A model generated the notes under the pieces. That model did not search any database. It was not told where the DNA came from and saw nothing but the letters and a program-made list of their open reading frames with translations. Made by a program: the position numbers and the translations under genes. A stretch of 64,000 bases of DNA from Bernardetia sp. MNP-M8 (GTDB lineage: Bacteria; Bacteroidota; Bacteroidia; Cytophagales; Bernardetiaceae): NCBI RefSeq assembly GCF_037126285.1, contig NZ_CP147012.1, positions 1 through 64,000 on the forward strand, given 5' to 3'. Below are positions 26,187 to 37,400 of this stretch, piece after piece (position 1 is the first letter of the stretch; the number at the start of each line of letters is the position of its first letter).

Positions 26187-26226
26187 AGTTTAGAAATGGT
26201 AATTATGAAATTAACTGATAATAATT

Positions 26227-27594
26227 TTACTGGTTAGTAATTTTCAACTCTTTTACAAAAGAAAAATAATCAAAGGAAAATTTTGTAAAGTCTTTGTAAT
26301 CAATTTTAGTTTTTTTGTCGGTAATAGTGGGATACATTTCTTCCCACGTTTCCAAAATAAAATCAATTCGTTTTATAACTAGATTCTTTTGTAAAATAAT
26401 TTGGTTTTCTTTTTTTTCAGAAAAAGTATGGTTTGCTCCCAATGCTTCAAAATAATCTGGACAAATAATCTGAAAATAAAGATGTAAAAACTCTTTTGTC
26501 GGACGTGGTAATCCATAATTAAATAAACAATATCCAGCAATATATTCAAAAACAAAAGGAGTAAACTCTTGCTGTTCGTTCTTATCAAACCAAGAAGCAG
26601 CCTGCAACTGTTTTTCTATTATCTCCTTTATATCTTGTCCATAAGCAGGTTTTGAAATACCAAATGTAGCTTTAGTTTCATAAAAATTAGATACTAATTC
26701 TTTATCAGAGAGAGCGAGTAATTTTTCAAATTCTTTTATTGCATAATCATTGCGCTGAACAGGCAATCTATTTTGGTCATAAAAAACAACTTTATGAATG
26801 TCTTCTAATATAGCTGTGATTGTTCCTTCTGGAGTGAGTAAATAATCTATTCGATACAAGAGTGTCAATAACATGTATGAAATAGCAGAAGCAAGACGCT
26901 CAGTATTTAGTTTTTTTATTTCATCTAATGCTTCTTTTATCCATTTTTTCAAAAAACGAAGTTTTACTTGTTGATGTTCTTCTGATAAAAACTCAATATG
27001 CTTATCGTCAATAGATTCTAATTGATTTGTAAATTCATTTAATAATAAATCATCTTGTGCATCCGAACGAGTAGCAATTTCTCTAAGTCCATTATATAAC
27101 TTACCTGCAAAACTATCTACTGTATTAGTTGTAAAACGAATCCAAATTACGCCATTTTCATCTAAAGAAAATCCACTGTACAAAAGGTTATAATTCATTT
27201 CCATTAATCGCCTTCCTAAAGCAACATGCAAATCACCTTTTACCTGAACGAGCTTTACTTCTCCTACAAACTCTTCCGAATTAGCAAAACCACGAACTAT
27301 TTTTGAGCCTTGTTGTAACGTAAAATCTATTTTAAAATCTGCTACATTTCCATCTTTATTAATCTGAACTGTATCATAATTCAGATTGCTTTCGTTATCA
27401 TCTAATAAGTAATTAAAAAATTCTAAATAGGCTTGCAAATAATTTTTTTCTTCGAAAAAACCTGTCGACCTTGCCCACGAATCATATTTTTCTAATGTTT
27501 TATGTGCGTCAGAATATCTACCGAATCGTATATCAATTCCGTCATTGGTGTCTGTCTGTCCGACAAAAGCAGTTATAATTTTTTTAAAAAGCAT
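26227..27594 (-). CDS. Large cytosolic protein of unknown function
   Basis: The 455-residue product has no TM segment, signal or enzyme motif that I recognise. The N-terminal third (about 1-185) alternates strands and helices and includes LGRRLMEMNYNLLYSGFSLD then GVIWIRF. This recalls the YbjN/type III-chaperone fold, in which two helices flank a sheet that reads LLxxNxxLxxxxFxLDxxGxLxLR; that is a pattern guess. The middle and C-terminal parts are long, charged helices (about 190-455). It appears to be the first gene of a pair with the alpha/beta hydrolase 40 bp downstream. Confidence 0.7.
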   Translation of the reverse strand: MLFKKIITAFVGQTDTNDGIDIRFGRYSDAHKTLEKYDSWARSTGFFEEKNYLQAYLEFFNYLLDDNESNLNYDTVQINKDGNVADFKIDFTLQQGSKIVRGFANSEEFVGEVKLVQVKGDLHVALGRRLMEMNYNLLYSGFSLDENGVIWIRFTTNTVDSFAGKLYNGLREIATRSDAQDDLLLNEFTNQLESIDDKHIEFLSEEHQQVKLRFLKKWIKEALDEIKKLNTERLASAISYMLLTLLYRIDYLLTPEGTITAILEDIHKVVFYDQNRLPVQRNDYAIKEFEKLLALSDKELVSNFYETKATFGISKPAYGQDIKEIIEKQLQAASWFDKNEQQEFTPFVFEYIAGYCLFNYGLPRPTKEFLHLYFQIICPDYFEALGANHTFSEKKENQIILQKNLVIKRIDFILETWEEMYPTITDKKTKIDYKDFTKFSFDYFSFVKELKITNQ

Positions 27595-27971
27595 ATATCT
27601 TTTTTGAATTGGTAAAAATGCAAGTTTTCGAAATTATGTATTCTTACTTTATAAATCAAATTACAACTTTACTACGATGTAGCCAATTGATTTAGAAAGT
27701 AAAACATAAGTTTTAAAATCAATTTAAGGAAAGAATCTCAAAAATAAGTGGTATTTTTTTGAAAATACTCTTTATTGTTTGTATTTTTAATAAAAAAAGA
27801 AGTCTTAGACTTTAAAGTGCTAGTAAAACCTTAACTTTGAATCTCATTTACTGATTTTACGTAAGTAACTCAAATTGTAGGTTATAACTATTTCAGTCTT
27901 CCTAGTCTGAATAAATAGGTCTTTTTTAATAGTATTCACTATAAAGACAAGCTATACTAATTATAAAATTT
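27595..27971. other. 377-bp divergent intergenic region
   Basis: This separates the unknown 455-residue gene (minus) from the Ig-like surface protein (plus). No RNA gene, repeat or convincing promoter pair was identified. Confidence 0.5.
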
Positions 27972-29450
27972 ATGAAATTTTCATTCTATAAATCACTCTA
28001 TAAAAAATATTCATTTCTATCATTATTCTTTTTAGGATTGATAGTTGGCTTTTTTAGATGTGTTCCTATTGAAGACCTTTCTCAGCCTCTTATTGGAGAA
28101 TTTGCTCTAAATAATCAGTATAATGTATCAGATACAATTTTTTTGAATACTGTTTTGTCTGATAACTTTGGAATAGATACAGTAATAATTGATATAAAAC
28201 CAGCAGAAAATCTTTCTCGTCCGTGGACAAATACTAAAAAAATAAATAATGTAGGAGCAAGAGTATTAGAATTAAAAGATTCTTCTATTATCGTTCCCTC
28301 TTCTTTTTCTTTGGGTAAATATGAACTTACAATTACAACCATTGATATTAGTGGATTAAAAAATACTATTTCAAGAGAATTTATTGTGGGTGCTGATGCT
28401 ACAAAACCCACGTTTCCAGATGTTTTATTGCCTAATATTCAAGCTTTTGATGATGGTAGTTATCCTGCTTGTAGATTAGAAAAAGTTCCCTTAGGAGGTT
28501 TTATTACAGATAATGTTGGAATAAAGCTTATAACAGCACAGTTTGAGACAGGTACTAGAATTATTAATCGCACATTTTCTACCAATGATGTTGATTCAGT
28601 AAATTTAGCAACTGTTTTTGGTAATGAATTAGTATTTCTAGATGTACCTAATGACTCCATGCTTACTTTAATAATAACAGCAGAAGACTTTGAAAACAAC
28701 GTTAGAAGTGTTAGTATTAATTTTACAATGAATTGCGATACTCAAAGTCCAATCATTGAAAAAATTAAAGTCAACCGTCCTTTTAATGAAATAGGTGAAA
28801 TAGAAGTCATACAAGGACAAAAATTATTTATTACTGGTGGAATTGTAAGAGATAGCCTTGGAACATTAAAAGATGTATATGTCTATTTTAATAATGATCC
28901 AACTCCTTTAATTAGTGGTGAAAATATTAATAACCCAATTTTTAATCTTGTGGGAAATGATTCGGTTTTTGTTCCTATTCCATCGAATGCTCAAAATCAA
29001 GATACTTATACAATTAAAGTAGAAGCGACAGATGTTGCTGGCAATGCTCCAACAACAAGAGAATTTATTATTGATATTCTACCTAATGAAGCTCCTGATA
29101 TAGAACTTGGTCTTAATTATATCAATGACGAGCCAAGTATTTTTAATAGCAATCCTAATAACCCACCCACTACACTATCAGCAGGAGCTACTATTCGTAC
29201 AGAAACAAAAATAATAGAAGATGTAGCTTTGGATAGTTATAATGTTAGTTGGAAGAGAAACAATATAGAAATAGATGGAGTAAATTTAGATGCAGGTGAT
29301 TTAGTCAATAGATTAGTAATTAGCATAAGTAATAATAGATTTCTTGTTGATCAGAATGATCGTATAGGAACTCGTTATACTTTAACTATATCTGCAACAG
29401 ACACTTTTAACCAAACCACTCAGATAACATATTATTTTATTGTTGAGTAA
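27972..29450 (+). CDS. Secreted Ig-like multidomain surface protein
   Basis: The 492-residue protein has an N-terminal hydrophobic segment (about 14-29) followed by FFRCVPIED. The Cys could be lipidated, but the lipobox is poor, with Phe-Arg before it. The rest consists of about four beta-sandwich repeats of roughly 100-120 residues, each with cadherin/Ig-like spacing and a recurring D-N-x-G-I-x-x-(V/I) strand (for example SDNFGIDTVII, TDNVGIKLI) and T-x-x-D-x-x-G-N (EATDVAGNAPTTREFII). DUF4625-type lipoproteins of Bacteroidota look like this. The likely role is cell-surface binding, by analogy only. A terminator follows. Confidence 0.75.
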   Translation: MKFSFYKSLYKKYSFLSLFFLGLIVGFFRCVPIEDLSQPLIGEFALNNQYNVSDTIFLNTVLSDNFGIDTVIIDIKPAENLSRPWTNTKKINNVGARVLELKDSSIIVPSSFSLGKYELTITTIDISGLKNTISREFIVGADATKPTFPDVLLPNIQAFDDGSYPACRLEKVPLGGFITDNVGIKLITAQFETGTRIINRTFSTNDVDSVNLATVFGNELVFLDVPNDSMLTLIITAEDFENNVRSVSINFTMNCDTQSPIIEKIKVNRPFNEIGEIEVIQGQKLFITGGIVRDSLGTLKDVYVYFNNDPTPLISGENINNPIFNLVGNDSVFVPIPSNAQNQDTYTIKVEATDVAGNAPTTREFIIDILPNEAPDIELGLNYINDEPSIFNSNPNNPPTTLSAGATIRTETKIIEDVALDSYNVSWKRNNIEIDGVNLDAGDLVNRLVISISNNRFLVDQNDRIGTRYTLTISATDTFNQTTQITYYFIVE

Positions 29451-29478
29451 AAAAGCAGTAATTTTAATTAGAACAAAG

Positions 29479-29514
29479 CGAGGATAATTCATAAAAAAAA
29501 TTATCCTCGTTTTG
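29479..29514 (+). terminator. Rho-independent terminator between the Ig-like gene and folK
   Basis: An 11-bp stem (cgaggataatt / aattatcctcg, 29479-29489 and 29499-29509) is followed by tttt and further T-rich sequence. It starts 29 bp after the stop, so folK has its own promoter or depends on read-through. Confidence 0.85.
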
Positions 29515-29544
29515 ATTTTATATTTATTTTTGAAAGAATAAGAA

Positions 29545-30066
29545 ATGAAGCAAAAAACAGTTTTTCTAGTATTAGGAGGAAATCTAGGAGATAGAGAACA
29601 GAATATTTTAGAAGCAAAAAAAAATATTTCTTTACAGATTGGAAAGATTGAACTAGAATCAAGCATGTATCAAACAGCTGCTTGGGGCGTAGAAAATCAG
29701 CCTTCTTTTCTGAATCAAGTTATTCAAGTCTCTTCTCTATTGTCTCCACAAGAAATATTGATTCAGATTGATGAAATAGAAAAAAAATTAGGTAGAAAAC
29801 GTTATCAAAAATGGTATGCCCGAACAATTGATATAGATATTCTCTATTATGAAAATCTAGTTTTAGAAGAAAAAGAAGACACTACAAAAGAGAAAAAAGA
29901 CTTGAAAATCCCTCATCCATTTTTACACCAACGTCGTTTTACGCTTGTTCCGTTGGTAGAGATTGCACCTAATTTTGTGCATCCTGTTTTTGATAAAACG
30001 AATAAGCAGCTTTTGGAAGACTGTTTAGACACCTTGCCTGTGGAAAAATTTTTCATACTTACTTAA
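29545..30066 (+). CDS. folK: FolK, 6-hydroxymethyl-7,8-dihydropterin pyrophosphokinase
   Basis: FolK transfers pyrophosphate from ATP to hydroxymethyl-dihydropterin in folate synthesis. The 173-residue cytosolic protein has LVLGGNLGDREQNI at the start, WGVENQPSFLNQV (pterin site), RTIDIDILYY with the Mg-binding Asp pair, and IPHPFLHQRRFTLVPL. Length and motif order fit HPPK. A short, charged insertion (LEEKEDTTKEKKDLK) lies before the HPHP region. No other folate gene is nearby. The degenerate glutamine amidotransferase at 6082 could once have been a folate (pabA) gene, but the two are 23 kb apart. Confidence 0.95.
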   Translation: MKQKTVFLVLGGNLGDREQNILEAKKNISLQIGKIELESSMYQTAAWGVENQPSFLNQVIQVSSLLSPQEILIQIDEIEKKLGRKRYQKWYARTIDIDILYYENLVLEEKEDTTKEKKDLKIPHPFLHQRRFTLVPLVEIAPNFVHPVFDKTNKQLLEDCLDTLPVEKFFILT

Positions 30067-30379
30067 ATAACACTAAGTAACTGAGCAAACTTATTTATAT
30101 GCAAATGTAATCTATCTGACACCTCAAAGGTATCTTGAGAGTTTAAACTTCCACTCTGAACATTAGAAACAGCATTTTATCAAATTCACCAGTCTGGAAG
30201 ACTGTTATACAAAATAACTGTGATAACCTTTACTATTTTTAAGCAATAGATATTTTCATAAACCTTTGTTTTAGTCTGTACGTTGTTGATTTAGTTGTAA
30301 AAATTTCAACTCTAAAGAAAAATTACTAAATTAGTTTACCATTATCTAAGAATCTAATCTTATAATTCTGAAAAACATT
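30067..30379. other. 313-bp intergenic region with a short repeat
   Basis: It contains a small hairpin of a dispersed repeat family at 30190-30211 (cagtctggaagactgttata). No gene is visible. The promoter of the long S74 protein gene must lie here, but no TAnnTTTG match was found at a suitable position. Confidence 0.5.
30190..30211. repeat. Short dispersed hairpin repeat (AGxCTGGxAGxCTGT family)
   Basis: The core cagtctggaagactg is a 5-bp stem with a 5-nt loop, followed by ttatac. Related copies are at 47371-47394 and 61172-61193, both followed by a GTAC/ATAC-like tail. Confidence 0.5.
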
Positions 30380-33300
30380 ATGAAAACAATTTATTTACCT
30401 TCTCTATCTATTAATTTTTATAAAAGAATATATTTTATTTTATTAGTAGGTTTAGTAAGCCTTTTTAGTTTTACTACTTCACTTCAAGCTCAAACATCTA
30501 CTCAACAGATTACTTATCAAGGGAAATTAGTTCAGGATGGAATTCCTTTTTCAGGTTCGGTTAGTATGGTTTTCGAATTAGTTAATCCTACAACAAATAC
30601 AGTTGATTGGACAGAAACACAAACTATAAATGTACAAGACGGACTTTATTCTGTTGTTTTGGGTTCTCAGACTCCATTTACTAACAATTTTTTCTCACAA
30701 CATCCTTCTTTGGGTTTGCGTGTTAGTGTCAATGGAAATGCACTTACTCCAGTTACTGTTTTGCATGCTGTTCCTTATGCTCATACTGCTAATTCAGTTT
30801 CTGATAATTCTATTACATCCCTCAAAATTGTCAATGGAACTATCCAAACAATTGATATAGCAAGTGGAGGAGCAAACAAAGTACTTGCAACTGATGCAAC
30901 GGGTCAGGTAGTTTGGATTGATAGAACAGCTATCACTACAGAATCAGATCCAAAAGTAGGTTCACTTACTAATGAAACTGTTCCATTTTGGAATGGAACA
31001 ACTTTAGTAGATGGTTCAATTACAGATGATGGCTCAAATGTAAATATATCTAATTCTACAAGTATAAACGAGTTACTTGTAAATGATTTATATTTAGGTG
31101 GTTTTAATGCAAACTCTCTCACTACAAATAGTGGTGGAGGTGTCACAAGTCCTTTTTCTGATAATGCTTTGGTAAGTGAACTAGCAATGACAGATTATAT
31201 CGCATCACAACTTAGTGGTATTCCCACTTACACAGCTGGTGATGGTATTGATATTATAGGCAATCAAATATCAGCTAAATCTACAAATGGATTAACAACA
31301 ACAGCACTTGGAATTTCTTTAGGAGGTACTTTATCAAATGCCACAACAATAGATGCTAATAGTAATAATGTCTCTTTAACAAATATCAACACATTATCGC
31401 TTTCGGGAACAACTGGTTCTAATGTAGCTATTATAGATGCAGCCTTTAGTATTACTGATGGAACAAACTCCTCTTTTTTTTCATCAGCAGCTCCTTCAAA
31501 TCTATATACGACAAATGTGTATCTAAATGACATTGGGAGTAAATTTGATATTAGAGATCAAGTCTTGGGAACAAGTTTGTTTTCTATTGAAAAACTAAGC
31601 ACTGAAACAAATCTTACAGTAGATAATATAAATGCCTTTGATATAAATGCAGATGGAGATATAGAACTTGATGCCGATGGAAACGTAGAAATCGATGCAG
31701 ATGGAGATATACAAATGCAGTCAGCAGGTGGAAATATAGAAATAGGAGATAATACCTCTTTTGATTCTGAATTATTATTAAATGGGTGGCTCAATTTACC
31801 TAATTCTGCTCCTTCTTTTCCACTAGCAAACAAATTATATTCTGATGGCTCAGGAAACTTACGTTGGGGTCTTTCTTTTATCAATACAAGTTCTAGTCCA
31901 TTGATTTTTGAAAGTGGTATTACTAATGCTCTAAATACCGTTAGATTGGGAGGAGCATTGACACAAAATACTCAAATAACAACAGCTCCTACTTTCAATT
32001 TAGAAGTCAATGGAACAGGTCGTTTTGTCGCTAATGTAGGAGGAGATGTTTCTGTAGGAACAGATAGAGATGAAACAAGTGTAGTTAGTAACTATTTATA
32101 TGCAACAAACCAAAATACTACAAATGATGCTGAAGTAAATGTAGTAGCTAATACACAAGGTACTGGTACAAGTATAGTTACATTATCTACTGTAACACAA
32201 GGAGGTTCAGAAGAAGGATATTTGAGACTAGAAACCAACGGTTCAGGAGCATCAAAAGCAGAATTTTATGATGTAGATGATATTACTCAAGTTAATGATG
32301 GCAGAACTAATATTACTATCAACAGTAGAAGCAATACAGAAACATCTTCTATAACACTACAAAGGTCAAGAGGAGATTTAACAAACCCAACAACTATAGC
32401 AGCAGGAGATATATTAGGTAACATAAATTTTGATGGCTTTGAGGGATCAGGTTTTTCAAATGCTGGAGGAATATCAATGACTGCAACATCTGCACCCCTT
32501 GGTTCTGGCATTCCTTCTACATTATCGTTTCACACAGGTAATCCAACTAATGGATCAGTAGAGGAAAAAATGACTATTAATTCTAGAGGAATAATAGGAA
32601 TAAAAAAAGATATTATAGTAAGTGCTTTTGCAAGCAATAATGACTTTGGAAGACTTTATGTAAAAGAGTCTGACGGAGATTTGTATTATATTCCACCTTC
32701 TATTGGTACACCTTCTCCTATTAATTTATCCTCTGCTGTTAATGTTAATTATATAGATGGAGTAGAAATAAATGGTTCTAATGAAGTTCGTTTAGGAGGA
32801 AGATTATCTAATAATGTTGTTATCGATGGAGCTACATCTATATCAGGTACAGGAGGTGCTTTTAATTATAATAACTTTGATTTTAATATAAATCAAATAA
32901 AAAATCTTAATCTTGGTTCTACAGATAAAACTATTTTAGAATCCAGAATAGCTTATTTTTCTCCCTCAACATTCAGATTAGCCAACTTAGAACTTACAGC
33001 ATTAGACCAAACTTTTAAATTCAATACTCAAATTCAAACAGAACCTGCACCTACAACTCGTTTTAGTATAAACCCAGATAATGTAATTATATCTGATGCA
33101 AATCTGAAAGTTACAGATTCAGGCTTTCCTTTTGACATTCTTTCTTTAGATAAAAATTTAGGTGGAATATTTAATTTTACATTAAATTTAGCTTCTACAC
33201 CAAACCCTTCTGGTGGTGAAATTTCAATGACAGCAGGAGAATCAACAGATCCAAGTGGACAAGGAGGAAACATGAATTTGTCAGGTGGAAATGGTACTAC

Positions 33301-34333
33301 TAAAGGAAACGTAAATATTCAATTGAGTGGTGGAAATACTTCAATAGGAGGTAATAATTCAAATACTACTATTAATGGAAATATGTTTGTAGGCAACCCC
33401 ACAGGAGCGAGTGCTAAATTACATGTTAGACCAATAAGCTCAGATGGCTTATTAGGAGCTATAAGTGCTATCAGCAATAATACTAACTCTACTCCTGTTG
33501 TTAAGACAATATCTTCAGGAGGACATATTGGATCTGCTATAGAAGCTATAGGAACGCAGGGCAAAGTAGCTAATTTTTACAGACAGGATGGAGGTCCTTC
33601 TAATCCTAACTTACCTGTATTTACAGTAGAAGAAAAAGATTTAACAGCTACTGGAACAGTATTACAAGTAATAGGAAAAAATGAAACTGACACTCTACTT
33701 TCTTTGCATAATAGAAATTCAAATACAGATGCTTTAGTTATTTTGGCTAAAAATAGTGGAAACACTAACATATTTGAATTGAGAGATAATGGAACTGCAT
33801 TTTTATCAGGTGGCACTCTCATAACAAGTGACCGTCGTTATAAAAAACAAATCAATACACTAGATAATTCTCTGTCAAATATTCTTTCTCTTCGTGGAAC
33901 AAATTATTATTGGAAAGACAAAAGCAAAGATGACCAATTACAGTTTGGTGTTATTGCACAAGAAATAGAAGACGTATTTCCTAATTTGGTTCATACAAAT
34001 AATGAAGGTTATAAATCTGTAAATTATATAGGTCTTGTACCTGTTTTAATAGAAGCAACAAAAGAACAGCAAACTATAATAGATAAACAAAAAGAGGAAA
34101 TTGAAACACAAAAAATAGAACTTGAAAATCTCAAAAAGCAGATTACAGAACTAAAAACCATTGTTGCAAGTCTTCAAGAAAACCAAAATGCTCAAGAAAA
34201 TACTGATTCTGTTTTGACTAAAAAAGTGGAAGCATTGGAAAAACAACTTACTAGTTTGGTAGAATCTTTAGGAATAAAAGAAGACAATACTACACTCAAT
34301 ACTACATCAATAGCTTCTTTAGAAGAAGAATAG
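30380..34333 (+). CDS. Large fibre protein with C-terminal S74 self-cleaving chaperone domain
   Basis: The 1317-residue secreted protein has a signal segment at about 16-37 (ending near LQAQ). An N-terminal beta domain (QGKLVQDGIPFSGSVSMVFE, then WTETQTINVQDGLYSVVLG) follows, of a kind common at the start of Bacteroidota surface fibres. A long Asn/Thr/Gly-rich repetitive shaft comes next, with a DADG-rich stretch at about 415-435 (NADGDIEL, DADGNVEI, DADGDIQM). The C-terminus, from about 1150, is an S74 intramolecular chaperone: LITSDRRYKKQI with the expected Ser-Asp and Lys for autocleavage, then NYYWKDK, GVIAQEIEDVFP and NYIGLVPVLIEA. A trimeric coiled coil (about 1230-1300) ends the protein. 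By family knowledge it folds as a trimer and cuts itself; its function is probably adhesion. Confidence 0.88.
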   Translation: MKTIYLPSLSINFYKRIYFILLVGLVSLFSFTTSLQAQTSTQQITYQGKLVQDGIPFSGSVSMVFELVNPTTNTVDWTETQTINVQDGLYSVVLGSQTPFTNNFFSQHPSLGLRVSVNGNALTPVTVLHAVPYAHTANSVSDNSITSLKIVNGTIQTIDIASGGANKVLATDATGQVVWIDRTAITTESDPKVGSLTNETVPFWNGTTLVDGSITDDGSNVNISNSTSINELLVNDLYLGGFNANSLTTNSGGGVTSPFSDNALVSELAMTDYIASQLSGIPTYTAGDGIDIIGNQISAKSTNGLTTTALGISLGGTLSNATTIDANSNNVSLTNINTLSLSGTTGSNVAIIDAAFSITDGTNSSFFSSAAPSNLYTTNVYLNDIGSKFDIRDQVLGTSLFSIEKLSTETNLTVDNINAFDINADGDIELDADGNVEIDADGDIQMQSAGGNIEIGDNTSFDSELLLNGWLNLPNSAPSFPLANKLYSDGSGNLRWGLSFINTSSSPLIFESGITNALNTVRLGGALTQNTQITTAPTFNLEVNGTGRFVANVGGDVSVGTDRDETSVVSNYLYATNQNTTNDAEVNVVANTQGTGTSIVTLSTVTQGGSEEGYLRLETNGSGASKAEFYDVDDITQVNDGRTNITINSRSNTETSSITLQRSRGDLTNPTTIAAGDILGNINFDGFEGSGFSNAGGISMTATSAPLGSGIPSTLSFHTGNPTNGSVEEKMTINSRGIIGIKKDIIVSAFASNNDFGRLYVKESDGDLYYIPPSIGTPSPINLSSAVNVNYIDGVEINGSNEVRLGGRLSNNVVIDGATSISGTGGAFNYNNFDFNINQIKNLNLGSTDKTILESRIAYFSPSTFRLANLELTALDQTFKFNTQIQTEPAPTTRFSINPDNVIISDANLKVTDSGFPFDILSLDKNLGGIFNFTLNLASTPNPSGGEISMTAGESTDPSGQGGNMNLSGGNGTTKGNVNIQLSGGNTSIGGNNSNTTINGNMFVGNPTGASAKLHVRPISSDGLLGAISAISNNTNSTPVVKTISSGGHIGSAIEAIGTQGKVANFYRQDGGPSNPNLPVFTVEEKDLTATGTVLQVIGKNETDTLLSLHNRNSNTDALVILAKNSGNTNIFELRDNGTAFLSGGTLITSDRRYKKQINTLDNSLSNILSLRGTNYYWKDKSKDDQLQFGVIAQEIEDVFPNLVHTNNEGYKSVNYIGLVPVLIEATKEQQTIIDKQKEEIETQKIELENLKKQITELKTIVASLQENQNAQENTDSVLTKKVEALEKQLTSLVESLGIKEDNTTLNTTSIASLEEE

Positions 34334-34378
34334 CTTTAATAATTAATTCTTAGAAAAATAAAATTACTTAGTAAAAAA

Positions 34379-34420
34379 ACTATTCAATTATATATATTGT
34401 ATAATTGAATAGTTTTTTTT
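34379..34420. terminator. Bidirectional terminator between convergent genes
   Basis: A perfect 13-bp stem (actattcaattat / ataattgaatagt) with a 9-nt loop, an A-run on the left and an eight-base T-run on the right. It should stop the S74 gene (plus) and the propeller-PP2C gene (minus). Confidence 0.88.
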
Positions 34421-34442
34421 ATAGCTTACTAAAACTGACTTT

Positions 34443-37400
34443 TTATACCCGAATACCCATAATTGCAATATCATCACGTTGCTTGGTATCTCCTTGGTGT
34501 ACAAGTAACATATCTGTAAGTTCTTGTTTTTGTTTTTGAGCTGGTAGAGAAGCAATATTTTTTAATACTTCTTGTAGTTGCAAACTACCAATTTTTTTAC
34601 CTTTACTGTTAGGCTGATCAGCATATCCATCCGAAGTTAGATAAATCATATCTCCACTTTCAAGCTGAATTTCTGTTGTGGTAAATACTTTTTCATCTTT
34701 GTCTCTTTTTCTTCCTCCAATAGATTTTCTATCTCCTTTTATCTCTTTAAAAACGCCATCTTTTTTGGTAATATAAAGAGGTCGTTTTGCACCTGAAAAC
34801 CATACTTGATGAGTCTTTAAATTAATTTTACAGAAACAAATATCCATTCCATCTGTATTTCTGTTGTCTTGTTGGGAAAGTGATGTTCTTATTTTCGTAT
34901 TTAATAACTCAAGAGTTTCGCAAGGTTTTAAAGTTCTGTTTTGCTGTACCATATCACTCAAAAGTGAACTACCAATCATAGACATGAATGCTCCTGGAAC
35001 TCCATGTCCTGTACAATCTGCCACAGCAACATAGACAATATCACCCAAATTTTTGAACCAATAAAAATCTCCAGAAACAATATCTAAAGGTTCATAAACT
35101 GTAAATACTTCAGGCAAATGTTCTTTTAAATCAGTTTCAGTAGGTAAAATAGCTTTTTGAATGGTTTCAGCATAGCGCAAACTATCTGTCATATTCTTGT
35201 TCTTTTCTTGAAGTTCTTTTGTACGTTCTGCTACTTGTGTTTCTAAGTAAAGCTGTTGATTTTTACTTCTTCTAATTTTGGCAATATAAAAAGTAGAAAT
35301 AATACCCACAATCATAAAAACACCCAATATTCTAAACCAAAGACGCTCCCAAACAGGCGTAGAAACATTGATATAAAGCGCAATTCCTTCTTCACTCCAT
35401 ACTTCATCCGAATTAGAAGCCTTTACTCTAAAAACATAATTACCATAAGGTAGAGTTGGATAATTTACAAATCTACGTCCTGAATTTACATACGTCCATT
35501 CTTCATCAAGTCCTTCCATTTTGTAAGCATACATATTCTTTTTTGGGTCAGAAAAATGAAGAGCTGCAAACTCTAAAGAAAAACCTGTTTTTTCATAATC
35601 TAAAGTAAGGCTATCGGCTGTCAAGATATAACTATCTAATGGGTTTTCTACTCTAGTGATAAAGTCTATAAAAGGAAGTGATTTAGAAAAAATTTCTATT
35701 TCCGTAAAAACAAGTTGTGGAGGTAATGGATCATCTTTTATTTCTGTTGGAAAGAAAGCATTGTATCCATCTTTTCCTCCAAAAAACAACTCTCCTTTTT
35801 CGCTTTCATAATATGAACCTGCTAAAAAATCTTGCCCTTGTAAACCATTTGTTTCATCATACGATTTTGCTGTTAGTGTTTTTAAAGAAAAACGAGAAAT
35901 TCCTTTATTTGTAGAAAGCCAAAGATTTTTATCTTCTCCTAAAATAACCGAATAAATCATATCAGTAGGCAAACCATCTTTTCTTGAAAAATAGCTCAAA
36001 GAATCTTGTTTTGGATAATAACGAATCAAACCTTTACTAGAGCTAAACCAGACACTATTTTCACCTACTTCTTCGATAGCACTCACCCAAACTTTAAGAT
36101 CCTTTCGTTTGTCTAAAATAATTTTTTCTGTTGCAATATCATATAAATACGCTCCTGTAGGCGTTCCTACCCAAATGGTGTTTTTATCTGTTGATTTTAC
36201 TGAAAGCATAATTTCATTATCTGTCAGATTAGGCTCTCCTTCTATTTTCACTTCAAAATCATTAAGAGAACGATTATATTTACACAAATCGCCTTCAAAA
36301 GTAAGTACCCAAATTTCACCTTTTTTGTCTGTAAATAATTTTGAAATTCTGCTTGAAGGTAACCCTTCCCAATGTTTTTTGTATTGAACAATTGTCAGAT
36401 TTCCATTTTTATATGAAAAACGACCTACTCCTCTATCTCTTGTGCTACACCAAGTTGTTCCATACAAATCCTGTGTAATCCCTGTTACATCATCGCTTGG
36501 CATTCCATGAGAATAACGAGAATATTGCGTAAACCAACCATTTGCAATATTGGGATTATATCTAAAAATACCTGCTTTTTTTGTTCCTATCCACGTTTTT
36601 CCTTCATCATCTTTATAAAAACAAGTTATATTATTATCCTGAATTCCATTTTTACGAAGGTCATTTACTGAGCGATATAATCTAAATTTAATTTTTTCAG
36701 GGTCATATTTATTTAATCCTCCTTGTGACGTTCCAAACCAAAAAACACCTGTACGGTCTTGAAACAAAACTTTTATTCCTGTATTATCACTCAAACTAAA
36801 CGGATTATAAACATCTTTTTGAAAACGAAGAAAACCTGACTTCTCATTCAAATATTTATTCAAACCTTGTGAAGCAGTTCCTACCCAAAGATTTCCACTT
36901 TTGTCTATCAAAAGACCTGTAATATGATTATCACTTATAGAATTTTCATCATTAGATTTATGAACAAAAGATGTAAATGATTTATCATTTTTTTGCTCTT
37001 GAGTTGCTTGCTGATTAGTCAAATTATCTAAATGAAGAGCTTGTAATCCTTTTTTTGTACCTATCCAAATGACATTTGCTGTTGCATCTATTGCTAATGA
37101 AGTAATATGGTTGTCTAAAAGACCATCCTTTAATTCAAAATGTTTTACTTGTTCATTGGTCTGGGCTAATGCAACTCTATATAGACCTAATGAATCTGAA
37201 CCTACCCACATTGTTCCTTTTGTATCTTGAGCAATAGCTGAAATAGGTAAATCTTTCAAAATAGATAATTTCTGATTGTTGGAAGCAAAATGCACCCATT
37301 CATTTTTCTTATCTTGATAAAAACTGAGTCCTTCTTGACTTCCTACCCAAATATTGTCTTTATTATCCTTAAATAAACTATTAATTTGTGTATGTGGAAT

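Noticed and set aside
30904-33822. Several open frames of 74-108 codons on the minus strand inside the S74 fibre gene
   Set aside because: They are antisense shadows of repetitive, Asn/Thr-rich codons; none has a start context, known domain or support from gene spacing.
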